Positions 8,371 through 17,821 are shown, counted from the first letter of the stretch. The stretch: 58,392 nt of DNA from Bradyrhizobium rifense (GCF_008123425.1 NZ_VSSS01000049.1:1-58392), one strand, 5' to 3'. Notes: generated by a model from the letters alone, not told the origin. Made by a program: numbers and translations.

Positions 8371-9915
8371 GTGTCGACATTCGAATGGATCATCGGGCTT
8401 CTGCTCGGCGCCGTTGCATTATCGGCGCTGGCGCGGCGGATCAAGGTCCCCTACCCGGCCTTTCTCGCCATCGGCGGCGCGCTGGTCGCCTTCATCCCGT
8501 CGAGCCCGTCCTGGGCGCTGGAGCCCGACTTGGCGCTGGCACTTTTTGTCGCACCGGTGCTGATGGATGCCGCCTTCGACACCTCGCTACGCGACCTGCG
8601 CAACAACTGGGTTCCGGTCTCGACCCTGGTGGTGGCCGCGGTCGGGCTGACCACGGTCGGCGTGGCCTTCGTCGCACACCGGCTGTTTCCGGACATGCCC
8701 TGGGCCGCCGCGGTGGCGCTCGGCGCGATCGTGGCGCCGCCGGACGCCGCGGCCGCGGTCGCGATCCTGAGCCAGGTCAAGCTGCCCTACCGCATGGTCA
8801 AGGTGCTGGAGGGCGAAAGCCTGCTCAACGACGCCAGCTCGCTGCTGATCTATCGCATCGCGGTCGGCGCGGTCGTCATGGAGCACCTGAAATGGAGCGA
8901 GGTCGCGCCGGCGATCGCGCTGGGACTGGTCGGCAGCGTGCTGGCCGGCCTTCTTGTGGGGCGCATCATGCCGTCCATCATGGAGCGCGTGAGGGAGGCG
9001 CCGAGCGCGATCATCGTGCAGTTCGCCACCACCTTCATGATCTGGATCGCCGCCGAGCATCTCGGCCTCTCCGGCATCCTCACCATCGTCGTCTACGCCA
9101 TCACGATCGCGCAGACGGCGCCGGCGCGCATGCCGGCGCGGCTGCGGGTGCCATCCTACGCGGTGTGGGAGACCACGGTGTTCGTGCTCAACGTGCTTGC
9201 CTTCATGCTGATCGGCATGCAGATGCGGCCGATCTGGACGCGGCTCGACCAGGAGGTGCGCTGGGAATATTGCGTGGCGGCCGCCTGGATCCTGCTCACG
9301 GTGATTCTGGTCAGGCTGCTCTGGATCACATTCTACCGCACGACGTTGCGCGTGCTGATCGCACATGGCATCTATCATCCGAAGGATCCGAAACAGGTCG
9401 CTTCGCCCAAGGGCGGCCTCATCATCTCCTGGTGCGGCATGCGCGGCCTGGTCACGCTCGCCACTGCCTTTGCGCTGCCGGAGAACTTTCCCTATCGCGA
9501 CTTCATCGTCTTTTGCGCATTCGCGGTCGTGCTCGGCACACTGGTGATCCAGGGCCTGACATTGCGGCCGCTGATCCTGGCGTTCGGCCTGAAGGACGAC
9601 GACCCCGTCGGCGTCGAAGTCGCGCGCGCCCGCGCCATCGCCTATCGCGCCGCGCTCGATGCGATCGAGGACGATCCATCGGAAGAAGCGGAAATCCTGC
9701 GGCTCGAATATCGCGCCGTCCTGATGCGGGCCGACGACGATCCGCATGGCGGCATCACTAATGGCGAACTGCCCGCCGATCCCCTGCGCCGCCGCGCCAT
9801 CGAAGCCGCACGCAAATCGATCTTTGGCCTCCGCGCGACCGAGGTGATCGGCGATGACGCGTTTCACCGGCTGGAGGAGGAGCTGGATCGGGCGGAGTTG
9901 AGTGCGGGGGGATGA
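8371..9915 (+). CDS. Na+/H+ antiporter, CPA1 (NhaP-like) family
   Basis: Inner-membrane cation/proton antiporter with about twelve hydrophobic segments in the first 410 residues and a hydrophilic C-terminal tail containing many acidic residues. The family's key region is seen in GAIVAPPDAAAAVAIL followed by GESLLNDASSLL, and later GMRGLVTLATAFALP. I prefer the GTG at 8371 because GGGGATC precedes it; an in-frame GTG at 8338 would add 11 residues without a ribosome-binding site. It is divergent from the TPR genes. The transported cation cannot be read from sequence. Confidence 0.88.
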   Translation: MSTFEWIIGLLLGAVALSALARRIKVPYPAFLAIGGALVAFIPSSPSWALEPDLALALFVAPVLMDAAFDTSLRDLRNNWVPVSTLVVAAVGLTTVGVAFVAHRLFPDMPWAAAVALGAIVAPPDAAAAVAILSQVKLPYRMVKVLEGESLLNDASSLLIYRIAVGAVVMEHLKWSEVAPAIALGLVGSVLAGLLVGRIMPSIMERVREAPSAIIVQFATTFMIWIAAEHLGLSGILTIVVYAITIAQTAPARMPARLRVPSYAVWETTVFVLNVLAFMLIGMQMRPIWTRLDQEVRWEYCVAAAWILLTVILVRLLWITFYRTTLRVLIAHGIYHPKDPKQVASPKGGLIISWCGMRGLVTLATAFALPENFPYRDFIVFCAFAVVLGTLVIQGLTLRPLILAFGLKDDDPVGVEVARARAIAYRAALDAIEDDPSEEAEILRLEYRAVLMRADDDPHGGITNGELPADPLRRRAIEAARKSIFGLRATEVIGDDAFHRLEEELDRAELSAGG

Positions 9916-9920
9916 TGTGA

Positions 9921-10080
9921 TCCGTCACCCTGAGGTGGCCGCTTCTTCAGCGGCCCTCGAAGGGCGACGGCCCGGCTGCAGCTCGGCCGTTCATCCTTCG
10001 AGGCTCCCCATGGCGCGCGTTGCGCCCCATGGCTCGCGCCTCCAGCGACAATGGCTTCGCCATTGCGCGGGGATGACGGG
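9921..10080. repeat. Composite intergenic repeat
   Basis: The stretch contains nested inverted repeats (GGCCGCTTCTTCAGCGGCC; CATGGCGCGC...GCGCCCCATGG; CAATGGCTTCGCCATTG). It has the look of a rhizobial dispersed repeat and no coding potential of its own. It separates two convergent genes. Confidence 0.55.
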
Positions 10081-10095
10081 GCTGCCTAAAGTGCT

Positions 10096-10902
10096 TCAGG
10101 CCCCCGCCTTGCACGTGATCCCGCCATCGACCACGAGCTCGATCCCCGTCACATATTTCGACTCGTCCGACGCCAGGAACAGCGCGGCGTTGGCGACGTC
10201 GAAGGCGTCGCCCATATGGCCCATCGGCACCTGCGCGTCGCGGGCGCGCCACATCGCTTCGACGTCGCCCTTGGCGTAGCTGTTGGCGAGGCCTGCGGAA
10301 TGCTCCACCATCGGCGTTTTCATCAGGCCGGGCAGGATCGCATTCACCCGCACATGATGCCGCGCGAACTCGATCGCGGTGGTGCGCGTCATCTGGTTCA
10401 TCGCAGCCTTGGAGGCGCCGTAGGTGACGTAGGAGATGCCCATGTGGCGGATCGAGGCGATCGAGGAGATGTTGATGATCGAGCCGCCGCCCTGCTGAGC
10501 CATCACGGGGATGACGTGCTTCATGGCGAAATAGGCGCTCTTGAGGTTGACGGAGAAGACGCGGTCCCAGCTCTCCTCGGTCACCTCGACCACGCTGCCC
10601 ATCTCGGCGATGCCGACATTGTTGTCGAGCACGTCGATGCGGCCATAGGCCTTGAGGCACGCCGCGACCATCGCCTCGATCTCGGCAGGCCGCGACACGT
10701 CAGCGGTGAACGCAGTCGCCTTGCCGCCCTCGCCGGTGATGATCTTTGCAGTCTCCTCGGCGGCCGCGCCGTTGCGGTCGATGCAAAACACCTGGGCGCC
10801 CTCACGCGCAAAGGTCACCGCGGTGGCCTTGCCGTTGCCCCAACCGGGCCCGATCGAACCGGCGCCCACCACCATCGCAACCTTGCCCTTGAGCCGGTCC
10901 AT
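10096..10902 (-). CDS. SDR-family NAD(P)-dependent oxidoreductase
   Basis: A classical short-chain dehydrogenase of 268 aa. The cofactor motif near the N terminus is expanded (GAGSIGPGWGNGKA) instead of plain TGxxxGxG, as in one SDR subgroup. NNVG is at about residues 93-96, the catalytic serine is in SIINISSIAS, and YGASK carries the Tyr and Lys. DRNG after the second strand, with an Asp, suggests NAD preference (inference). A GGGAGAGG site precedes the ATG. Substrate unknown; no operon partner. Confidence 0.9.
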   Translation of the reverse strand: MDRLKGKVAMVVGAGSIGPGWGNGKATAVTFAREGAQVFCIDRNGAAAEETAKIITGEGGKATAFTADVSRPAEIEAMVAACLKAYGRIDVLDNNVGIAEMGSVVEVTEESWDRVFSVNLKSAYFAMKHVIPVMAQQGGGSIINISSIASIRHMGISYVTYGASKAAMNQMTRTTAIEFARHHVRVNAILPGLMKTPMVEHSAGLANSYAKGDVEAMWRARDAQVPMGHMGDAFDVANAALFLASDESKYVTGIELVVDGGITCKAGA

Positions 10903-10929
10903 CGCACCTCTCCCTTATTATTTTTCTTT

Positions 10930-10964
10930 GTAGCCCGGATGGCGCGAAGCGTAATCCGGGCTAC
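10930..10964. repeat. Palindromic repeat, GTAGCCCGGAT family (short form)
   Basis: A 35-base hairpin element beginning GTAGCCCGGAT and ending ATCCGGGCTAC. It is a shorter version of the element at 3519-3605. Confidence 0.75.
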
Positions 10965-10983
10965 GCGCGCCGTGCCGTCACCG

Positions 10984-11463
10984 TCACTGGAACGTCATGT
11001 CCAGGCACTTGGAGATGTCGGAGCCGAGGCCGGAGGAGATGGTGATGCAGCCGCGAATCTTCTGTGCGGCCATGTCGGCGGCCCAGATCGAGTAGCCGCC
11101 GGGGCCGAAGAACGAGTTGGTGTTCGGCGGCTCGGTCTCGGTCGCGTCGAAATCATAGTGCCCGTCAGTCTCGAAGATGCGCGGCTTCTTGGTGCAGCCG
11201 CCGTCGGTCTGGACGTTGATGACTTCCTTGTTGTCGCGGGTCAGCGCCAGCGAGACCTGGCAGCGGAAATATTCCGAGGTCTTGGTGTTGAAGAGATAGG
11301 TGTAGGACTTGCAGGTCGCGGTGTTGAGCTTGCCCGGGGCAAGGCCGCGGCTGCACGAAATCCGCTGGTTGTGGCTGAGCTGGAAGTCATCGGCCCGGGC
11401 GGCCGGCGCGAGCGCCGTCAGCGACAACCCGGCAATCCAGCAGAATTTAACGACGTGGCGCAT
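10984..11463 (-). CDS. Small exported protein of unknown function
   Basis: A 159-aa protein with a clear signal peptide (MRHVVKFCWIAGLSLTALAP, cleavage likely after ARA). The mature part has five or more cysteines (ISCSRG, ATCKSYT, FRCQVS, DGGCTKK, RGCIT, SKCLD), suggesting disulphide bonding in the periplasm. The ATG at 11463 is placed nine bases after a GGTGGGG site; the frame is open much further upstream but the extension is not plausible. No family recognised. Confidence 0.72.
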   Translation of the reverse strand: MRHVVKFCWIAGLSLTALAPAARADDFQLSHNQRISCSRGLAPGKLNTATCKSYTYLFNTKTSEYFRCQVSLALTRDNKEVINVQTDGGCTKKPRIFETDGHYDFDATETEPPNTNSFFGPGGYSIWAADMAAQKIRGCITISSGLGSDISKCLDMTFQ

Positions 11464-11653
11464 TCGAATCATCCCCACCAATATCTTTGTCGTGTTGCGT
11501 TCTAGACTGAAAGCGGAACATAGTCGCGAGGGGACGAAGGGAAAATCACAAACTGCTGGGCGAGACGTGATGCGCTGCGGCGTCATCGCGGATTGACCCG
11601 GAAACGTCGTTCGTGATTTGTTCAAGCAGGGCACCCCATGACGGGGAGGATGG

Positions 11654-11959
11654 ATGATGGCATTTTCAATCAAGACATTTGCGATTGCAGCCGCGCTGGG
11701 CGCGCTCGCCGCTCCCGCATGCGCACAAAACGCGGCGACGCCGTGGGAGCTCAAGCCGGACACCGGCTATGCCTATGACAAGGAAGGCAAGACGTTTTCC
11801 TACAAGATGGGCACCAGCAACGCCGGCGAGCTCCTGAAGGGCGCCAAGAAAGTGCCCAAGGGCACGCTGTTCTTCATCGGTCAGAACGGCCAGCTCTACA
11901 TGCGCAGCGGGCAATATCTGGAAGGCGACGGCAAGTTCAAGTTCGGGTCGGACCACTAG
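11654..11959 (+). CDS. Small exported protein of unknown function
   Basis: A 101-aa product with a signal peptide (FSIKTFAIAAALGALAAPAC, cleaved near ACAQ). The mature domain is about 78 residues, rich in Gly and Lys, and ends KFKFGSDH. GGGGAGG lies just before two adjacent ATG codons (11654 and 11657). It is divergent from the preceding Cys-rich exported protein. Function unknown. Confidence 0.75.
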   Translation: MMAFSIKTFAIAAALGALAAPACAQNAATPWELKPDTGYAYDKEGKTFSYKMGTSNAGELLKGAKKVPKGTLFFIGQNGQLYMRSGQYLEGDGKFKFGSDH

Positions 11960-11979
11960 GGCGCGATGACGGTGCGCTC

Positions 11980-12115
11980 CCTCGCCCCGTTCTTACGGGG
12001 AGAGGGTTGGGGTGAGGGGCCTCTCTCCGCACATTAGACTGTCGGGGGACCTGTACCCCCTCACCCGGATCGCAAGAGCGATCCGACCTCTCCCTGCAAG
12101 CGGGGCGAGGTGAAG
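11980..12115. repeat. Rhizobial-type intergenic repeat (CTCGCCCCG ... CGGGGCGAG)
   Basis: Ends are inverted repeats (CTCGCCCCGTTCTTACGGGG against TGCAAGCGGGGCGAG), with inner inverted arms GGGTGAGG and CCTCACCC. It sits between two convergent genes. A diverged piece of the same element appears at about 6030-6060. Confidence 0.6.
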
Positions 12116-12125
12116 TGGCACCGTC

Positions 12126-13343
12126 CTAAAACGCTGCCGCCAGCTCCCGCGCGCCGGCATTGTTGCTGTTCGAGTCCATCCGCGTAGCCGTCACCGCGAG
12201 CAGCTTCGCCACCGTGTTGTGGCGGATGGCGACCGGGTTGCGCTCGTAGCCGCCGCGCTGGAAGAAGTTCGAGGTCGGCACCTGCTCGCGCATCGCCTGC
12301 GGCATCGTCACCATGTCGAGGCCGGTGCCGTCGCCGGTGAGGTTCATCATCTCGAGCTCGGCGGCGGTGAGCGGACGGGCGTAGCCCTTGGCGCGCGCGA
12401 ACAGCACCGAGGTCAGGAGCTTGTGGGTCTGCAGCATCGGCCCGATGTCGATGTCGAGCACCATCGCATGCATGGCCCAGCCCTGCGCGGTGTCGCCGAT
12501 CTTCTCGTGCTCCGACCAGGTGTCCGGCACCGACTTCGCATGGGCCACCATCTTCTTCAGAACGCCGAGCTTGTGCTCGAGCGACTGACGCGCCGGCCCT
12601 GAGGTGCGCGCCACCTTGTCGGAGAGCGCGCGAATGAACTCATGGCCCTGCTCGGCCAGCAGCTCGACGCTGTTGGTGGTGAGCAGCTGGTTGTAGCCCA
12701 TCGCGGTCGAGATCGCGCGCTTGCCGCCATGCTCGATGCCTGCCTGCACGTCGTAATTGCCGGTGCCGCCGGTCTCGAACGAATAGACCCGCACCGCCTG
12801 CTCGCGCGTGAGCCCGGAGGCGAGCGCGTAGCGCGCATAGGCGCGCTTGAACTCGACCTCGTTGGCCGGACGCTGCGGCGTGAACTGATAGAGATCCTGT
12901 GCGGCGCGCAGGAGATCGGAAGCCACCGGCAGCGGCTTGCGCGTGGGGCGCTCCGGCGTTTCCTCGGGCTCCGGATTCACCGGCCGCTTCGGCCCGGTGT
13001 AGACCGGCGGCTGGTCCAGCACATAATCGTCGAGCGTGATCTGCTGCCCGCTGCGCCGCTTGGCGTTGCGGCCTTTCCGCTTCTCCGAGACCTGGCTCCA
13101 ATAGGCGCCGGCCTCGGCATCGAACGCGCCGCGGATCTGCTGATACTCGGCGAGCTTGCGGCGATATTCGAGCACCGCCGGCGATGCGCCGCCGCTTTGC
13201 GCAAAAAACTGCGACAGGAGCTGTGCGTTGGCATTGCTGACGGCTGATGGCAGCGCGTCGGACTCGCCGCCGCGTGCGGCGGGGATGAGCAGGACCAGCG
13301 CGAGTGGAACCAGCGCGAGCTTTGTTCGAATCGAATGATGCAT
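12126..13343 (-). CDS. Exported protein of unknown function, possible lysozyme-like fold
   Basis: A 405-aa protein with a signal peptide (MHHSIRTKLALVPLALVLLI, cleaved near ARGGE) and a proline- and charge-rich linker at about residues 110-140. The globular C-terminal half includes VRVYSFETGGTGNYDVQAG and AISTAMGYNQLL. The ETGG followed by a GYNQLL-type stretch resembles the catalytic region of lytic transglycosylases. That is inference from a short motif, and the usual ESG/AMGLMQ pattern is not exact. Likely periplasmic. Confidence 0.7.
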   Translation of the reverse strand: MHHSIRTKLALVPLALVLLIPAARGGESDALPSAVSNANAQLLSQFFAQSGGASPAVLEYRRKLAEYQQIRGAFDAEAGAYWSQVSEKRKGRNAKRRSGQQITLDDYVLDQPPVYTGPKRPVNPEPEETPERPTRKPLPVASDLLRAAQDLYQFTPQRPANEVEFKRAYARYALASGLTREQAVRVYSFETGGTGNYDVQAGIEHGGKRAISTAMGYNQLLTTNSVELLAEQGHEFIRALSDKVARTSGPARQSLEHKLGVLKKMVAHAKSVPDTWSEHEKIGDTAQGWAMHAMVLDIDIGPMLQTHKLLTSVLFARAKGYARPLTAAELEMMNLTGDGTGLDMVTMPQAMREQVPTSNFFQRGGYERNPVAIRHNTVAKLLAVTATRMDSNSNNAGARELAAAF

Positions 13344-13396
13344 GCTGCCCTCTTAGCAGGCATCCGGTAACCGTCACGTTAACGCGCCGTTTACCA

Positions 13397-14023
13397 TCAC
13401 TTCCAGGCAAAAACCGGCTGTTCCAGGTCGGTGACGCGGGTCTGCCGCCCCGCCAGCACCTCGCGGAACTGGTAGATCAGCGCCGCCGTCGGCGCGTGGA
13501 TCAGGCTCATCTGGTGATGGAAGCGAATCACGCGACGGCTGCTTTCGGGGATATCCGTGAAGTCGAAGGCGTCGTCGCGCTCGATCGTGTCGAGCGCGAT
13601 GCGATGGACGGAGGCGACCTCGTCCGGATTCGGCGTGATCGCATTGCTCTCGGCAGCCCAGATCACGACCGGCGTGATCAGATAGCCGGAGCGCGTCGGA
13701 TAGTCATCAAGCAGACCGAGCACGGCGTCGGCTGGAAGTTTGAGTGCGAGCTCCTCATCGAGCTCGCGCAGCGCCGCCTCGACCGGCGTCTCGCCGGCAT
13801 CGCAGCGTCCGCCCGGCAACGCCCACTGGCCGCGATGGGAGCGCAAACTCGATGCGCGCCTGGTCAGCAGAAACGCCGTGTCGTCACCGTCATGAGATGC
13901 GGTCAGCGCCAGCACCACCGCGGCGCGCTTCAGTGTCGAGGGCTCGGCCGCATCGGGCAGCCGCGCGAATGAAGCGCAAGCGTCTGCGATATTCCGTCTG
14001 GTGGCATCGCCGAAAGCTCTCAT
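13397..14023 (-). CDS. NUDIX hydrolase, CoA-pyrophosphatase-like
   Basis: A 208-aa protein carrying a near-complete NUDIX box (GGRCDAGETPVEAALRELDE followed by EL). The Gly near the box end is replaced by Ala, while the metal-binding REL.EE residues are kept. It is preceded by LTRRASSLRSHRGQWALPGG, which matches the UPF0035-like pattern of CoA diphosphatases (NudL type). Probable role: cleavage of CoA or another nucleoside diphosphate derivative. Divergent from the thioesterase gene. Confidence 0.88.
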   Translation of the reverse strand: MRAFGDATRRNIADACASFARLPDAAEPSTLKRAAVVLALTASHDGDDTAFLLTRRASSLRSHRGQWALPGGRCDAGETPVEAALRELDEELALKLPADAVLGLLDDYPTRSGYLITPVVIWAAESNAITPNPDEVASVHRIALDTIERDDAFDFTDIPESSRRVIRFHHQMSLIHAPTAALIYQFREVLAGRQTRVTDLEQPVFAWK

Positions 14024-14095
14024 GATGCTTGACTACACCAGGACCGCGCTCGATGAAACGAGGAGAGATCAAGCGCTGCAAGGATGGACGGAGCG

Positions 14096-14521
14096 ATGAC
14101 CAGCAAGACCGCCGCAAAGCTCAAATCAGACGGCTGGACCATCCTTGAGACCACGGGCTTCATGCATCTGGTCGGCCCGTTGTGGGAGCGCAAGGTCGAC
14201 GGCCGATATGAATTCGCACTCGCCACCGAAGACAAGCACCACAACCGCCGCGGCATGGTCCAGGGCGGCGTGATGATGACCTTCGCCGACCGCACCTGCG
14301 GCATGACCGCCCGCTACGTCTCCGGCAAGGAGTACATGGCGACGGTGCAGCTCGACACCCATTTCGTCGAGGCCGGCCAGATCGGCGACATCCTGATCTC
14401 CCGCCCCCGCGTGGTGCGCGCGACCCGCAGCCTGATCTTCATGAGCACCGAAGTGAGCGTAGATGACCGCTGCGTGGTGATGGCGAATGGTGTGTTCAAG
14501 ATTTTGAAGGGGCCGGCATAG
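14096..14521 (+). CDS. PaaI-family thioesterase (hotdog fold)
   Basis: A 141-aa single hotdog domain. The characteristic hotdog helix is seen in HHNRRGMVQGGVMMTFADRT, followed by VQLDTHFVEAGQIGDI and a C-terminal VVMANGVFKIL strand. Such proteins hydrolyse acyl- or aryl-CoA thioesters as tetramers in the cytosol. The ATG at 14096 follows GGACGGAG; an in-frame ATG at 14084 is the alternative. Substrate unknown. Confidence 0.85.
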   Translation: MTSKTAAKLKSDGWTILETTGFMHLVGPLWERKVDGRYEFALATEDKHHNRRGMVQGGVMMTFADRTCGMTARYVSGKEYMATVQLDTHFVEAGQIGDILISRPRVVRATRSLIFMSTEVSVDDRCVVMANGVFKILKGPA

Positions 14522-14531
14522 GCGCCCCACT

Positions 14532-14642
14532 CGTCATTGCGAGCGCAGCGACTTGTCCGCCGAAGCCTCGGCGAAGGCGGAAGCAATCCAGGCTGTTTCC
14601 GCAGACGCATTTCTGGATTGCTTCGCTGCGCTCGCAATGACG
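14532..14642. repeat. Palindromic repeat, CGTCATTGCGAGCGCAGCGA family
   Basis: The element begins CGTCATTGCGAGCGCAGCGA and ends with the complementary CTGCGCTCGCAATGACG, with inner arms GCAATCCAG and CTGGATTGC. It is the common rhizobial intergenic palindrome. Confidence 0.8.
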
Positions 14643-14692
14643 GGAGTAGCTGGCTATGCTGCTCCCCAGCTCAGCCCTAAGGAAACAGCCCC

Positions 14693-15703
14693 ATGCAATA
14701 CCGCCAACTCGGCCGCTCCGGCCTCAAGGTCTCGCCGATTTGTCTGGGCACCATGATGTTCGGCGGCCCGACGGATGAAGCGGCATCAACGCGGATCATT
14801 GCCAAGGCGCATGAGGCCGGCATCAACTTCATCGACACCGCGGACGCCTATTCGAAGGGCGGCTCCGAGGAGGTCGTGGGCCGCGCGATCGGCAACAACC
14901 GTCACGCCTGGGTGCTCGCGACGAAACTCGCCAATCCCATGGGTGATGATCCCAATCGCGTCGGGCTGTCGCGGCGCTGGGTGTTGCAGGCGGCCGAGGA
15001 GAGCCTGAAGCGGCTCGGCACCGACCACATCGACATCTATTATCTGCACAAGGAAGACCACACGACGCCGCTGGAAGAGACGGTGCGCGCGATGGGCGAT
15101 CTGATCCGCGCCGGCAAGATCCGCTATTTCGGCGTCTCCAACTACCGCGCCTGGCGCGTCGCCGAGATCTGCAACATCTGCGACCGGCTCGGCATCGACC
15201 GTCCCGTGGCGAGCCAGCCCTATTACAACGCGATGAACCGCATGCCCGAGGTCGAGCACTTTCCGGCCTGCGCCAATTACGGCCTCGGCATCGTGCCCTA
15301 TAGCCCGCTGGCGCGCGGCGTGCTCACCGGCAAGTACAAGCCGGACGCAGCCCCCGACAAGGAAACGCGCGCCGGCCGCAATGACACCCGCATGATGCAG
15401 ACGGAATGGCGGCCGGAATCGCTCCAGCTCGCACAGGAGATCAAGAGCCACGCCGAGAAGAACGGCATCACCGCCGGCCAGTTCGCGGTGGCCTGGGTGC
15501 TCAACTCAGCCTTCGTCTCGTCGATCGTCGCAGGTCCGCGCACCGAGGAGCAGTGGGACGGCTATATCCGCGCGCTCGACTACCGCTTCGCCGCGGATGA
15601 CGAGGCCCTGATCGACCGCCTGGTCGTGCCCGGCCATCCGTCGACGCCGGGCTACAACGACCCGGCCTATCCGATCGAAGGACGCCGCGCGCGGACGGCC
15701 TGA
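14693..15703 (+). CDS. Aldo/keto reductase
   Basis: A 336-aa (beta/alpha)8 NADPH-dependent oxidoreductase. It opens MQYRQLGRSGLKVSPICLGT as typical of the AKR superfamily. The catalytic tetrad is visible: Asp and Tyr in FIDTADAYSKGGSE, Lys in VLATKLANPMG and His in YYLHKEDHTT. NADPH-binding VAGPRTEEQ is near the C terminus. A TPR gene begins 16 bases after its stop, so the two are likely co-transcribed. Substrate unknown. Confidence 0.92.
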   Translation: MQYRQLGRSGLKVSPICLGTMMFGGPTDEAASTRIIAKAHEAGINFIDTADAYSKGGSEEVVGRAIGNNRHAWVLATKLANPMGDDPNRVGLSRRWVLQAAEESLKRLGTDHIDIYYLHKEDHTTPLEETVRAMGDLIRAGKIRYFGVSNYRAWRVAEICNICDRLGIDRPVASQPYYNAMNRMPEVEHFPACANYGLGIVPYSPLARGVLTGKYKPDAAPDKETRAGRNDTRMMQTEWRPESLQLAQEIKSHAEKNGITAGQFAVAWVLNSAFVSSIVAGPRTEEQWDGYIRALDYRFAADDEALIDRLVVPGHPSTPGYNDPAYPIEGRRARTA

Positions 15704-15719
15704 AGGCTCGGAGACAACG

Positions 15720-17033
15720 ATGGCGCTTGAAGACCGCTACGGCCTGCCGCTCTCCACCACCTCCGATCAGGCCGCGTCCGCCTATCGCGAAGGCGTCGAC
15801 CTCATGCTCGCCGGCTGGACCGGCACGGCGGAGACGCTGGAGCGCGCGATCGCGGCCGATCCGGATTTCGCGCTGGCCCACATCGCCCGCGCCCGCGTGC
15901 ATGCGTTCTACCAGCAGGGCGACCTCGCGCGGAGCAAGGCCACCTTGGCGCGCAAGCTCGTCGCGAAACGCGGTACGGAGCGCGAGCGCTCGCATGTCGA
16001 GACGCTGGCGCTTGCGATCGAGGGCCGGCTGCCCGAGGCCATCGCGGCGATGTCGGAGCACATCGAGAGCTGGCCGCGCGATGCCGTGGTGCTGTCGCTA
16101 CCGCTCGGCGCGTTCGGCCTGTTCGCCTTCTCCGGCATGGCCGATCACGACCGTGCCCGGCACGAGCTTTGCGAACGTGTCGCGCATCATTATGGCGAGG
16201 ACTGGTGGTTTCTCACCATGTCCGGCTGGGCGATGACCGAGAATGGCAACGTCGCCCGTGGCCGTGCGGTCACCGAGCGCGGCTTCAATCTGCGCCGGGC
16301 CAACGCCCACGCCGCACACGCGGTGCTGCACGCGATGTTCGAGGATGGCTCGATCGAGGCGGCCGACCGTCTCGTCGACGAGTGGCTTCCGACTTATGAC
16401 CGCGCCGGCATCCTGCACGGCCATATTCTCTGGCACCAGGCGCTCGGCGCGCTGGAGCATGGTGATGCGGCCCGCGCGCTCAAAATCTATGACGACGTGC
16501 TGCAGCCCTCCGCCACACAGGCACCGCCGCTCAACGTCATCACCGACAGTGCCTCGCTGCTCTGGCGTTTGTCGGCCTACGGCCACGCGGTGCCAAAGGC
16601 GCTCTGGGTCGAGGCCGACGCCACCGCGCAAAAACTGTTCCCGAAATCGAGCCTGCCCTTCGCCGACGTCCATATGGCGTTGTTTGCAGCCGCGACGCAA
16701 AATCGCGAGGCGCTTTCCGCGCGCCTTGGCGTGATCGAGCAGCGCCTTGCCGACGGCAAGCTGCCGGCCGGCCCCGTGGTGCCCGCGATCTGCCGCGCGC
16801 TGGCGGCCTTCGCGGATGAGGATTACGCCGCCTGCGTGCGCGAGCTCGCGCCTGTCCTCACTGAGGTCGTGCGCATCGGCGGCAGCCACGCCCAGCGCGA
16901 GCTGATCGAGGACACATTCCTCGTGGCCCTGATGCGCAGCGGCGAGCTGCCGCGCGCCCGCAGCCTGCTCGATGCCCGCCTGCACCGCCGCCCGTCCCTG
17001 CGCGATACGCGCTGGCAGGCGGCGATGGGCTAG
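15720..17033 (+). CDS. TPR protein of the TTC38-like type
   Basis: A 437-aa cytosolic alpha-helical protein without a signal peptide. TPR-like pairs are seen through most of the length (e.g. LERAIAADPDFALAHIARAR, about residues 40-60). The motifs GYxEDWWFLTMSGWAM and HAVLHAMFEDG at about 160-210 resemble the family of human TTC38. Its start lies 16 bases after the aldo/keto reductase, suggesting an operon. Biochemical role unknown. Confidence 0.82.
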   Translation: MALEDRYGLPLSTTSDQAASAYREGVDLMLAGWTGTAETLERAIAADPDFALAHIARARVHAFYQQGDLARSKATLARKLVAKRGTERERSHVETLALAIEGRLPEAIAAMSEHIESWPRDAVVLSLPLGAFGLFAFSGMADHDRARHELCERVAHHYGEDWWFLTMSGWAMTENGNVARGRAVTERGFNLRRANAHAAHAVLHAMFEDGSIEAADRLVDEWLPTYDRAGILHGHILWHQALGALEHGDAARALKIYDDVLQPSATQAPPLNVITDSASLLWRLSAYGHAVPKALWVEADATAQKLFPKSSLPFADVHMALFAAATQNREALSARLGVIEQRLADGKLPAGPVVPAICRALAAFADEDYAACVRELAPVLTEVVRIGGSHAQRELIEDTFLVALMRSGELPRARSLLDARLHRRPSLRDTRWQAAMG

Positions 17034-17224
17034 CTCTGCCACGAAAAAAACACCGGTCTGGCGGCAAGTGCCTGCCGGGACGGGTTGGGGTTGATCGGGG
17101 CGAATCGCCGATGGGTGGCGCGGTGGTATTCCAGTCGGGATTGGCGGAGCAAACGGGATCGCAACCAATTTGCGATTCGATGGTTATTGGGCGGAACTCT
17201 CGCCGCTCCGTGGCCCCCTGGCAC

Positions 17225-17815
17225 ATGAGTCTGACGATGCGCCTCCGCCGACCGGTCCTGGCTGCAATCCTGGTCTCCCTAGCAAGTCCTTGTTTTGCCG
17301 GGTCTTCCAGCCCGATCCCGGTGAACAATCCGCCTGCCCGGCTGAGTTCTTTCATCGACATGCTGGCGCTGATGTCGGGTCATTGCAAAACGCTGAAGGT
17401 TGCCGGGCGCCCCTTTGCCTGCAAGACCGTGGCCTTCGCCCATGACGACAAGGGCAGGGTCAATTTCGCGGTCGCCGTCGACGATCCCTCCGACGAGAAC
17501 CACGTCGTGTCGTTCTCCGGCGAGAACGGCAAGCGGGCCGACGACAATTCCTACGAGCTGCCGATCGACCGCATGCTGCTCAACTCCAAGAATCGGCCGA
17601 AGGTCGACGGCCTGCCGGTGCCGGCGGAGCAAACCTCCATCGGCAGCTGTCGCCAGACCGGCAATTTCGCAGCCAAGAAGGTCAACGACGTCACCTGCTC
17701 TGCGACCGACAACGAGGGCCGCACATACGAGCTGCTGTTCGTCTCCGACGGCAAGCCTGTGAGCGTGCGCCGTATCCGGCAGTCATCACCGTCGATCCAG
17801 GATCCGTTCAAGTAA
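17225..17815 (+). CDS. Exported protein of unknown function
   Basis: A 196-aa protein with a signal peptide (LRRPVLAAILVSLASPCFAG, cut near CFAG). The mature part has an early GHCKTLKVAGRPFACKTVAF segment with two cysteines and a later SIGSCRQTGNF and VTCSATD pair, so two disulphides are plausible. The ATG at 17225 was chosen because it gives a proper signal peptide (17237 is an alternative); the frame is open to 17111. No family recognised. Confidence 0.72.
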   Translation: MSLTMRLRRPVLAAILVSLASPCFAGSSSPIPVNNPPARLSSFIDMLALMSGHCKTLKVAGRPFACKTVAFAHDDKGRVNFAVAVDDPSDENHVVSFSGENGKRADDNSYELPIDRMLLNSKNRPKVDGLPVPAEQTSIGSCRQTGNFAAKKVNDVTCSATDNEGRTYELLFVSDGKPVSVRRIRQSSPSIQDPFK

Positions 17816-17821
17816 CGGCCA

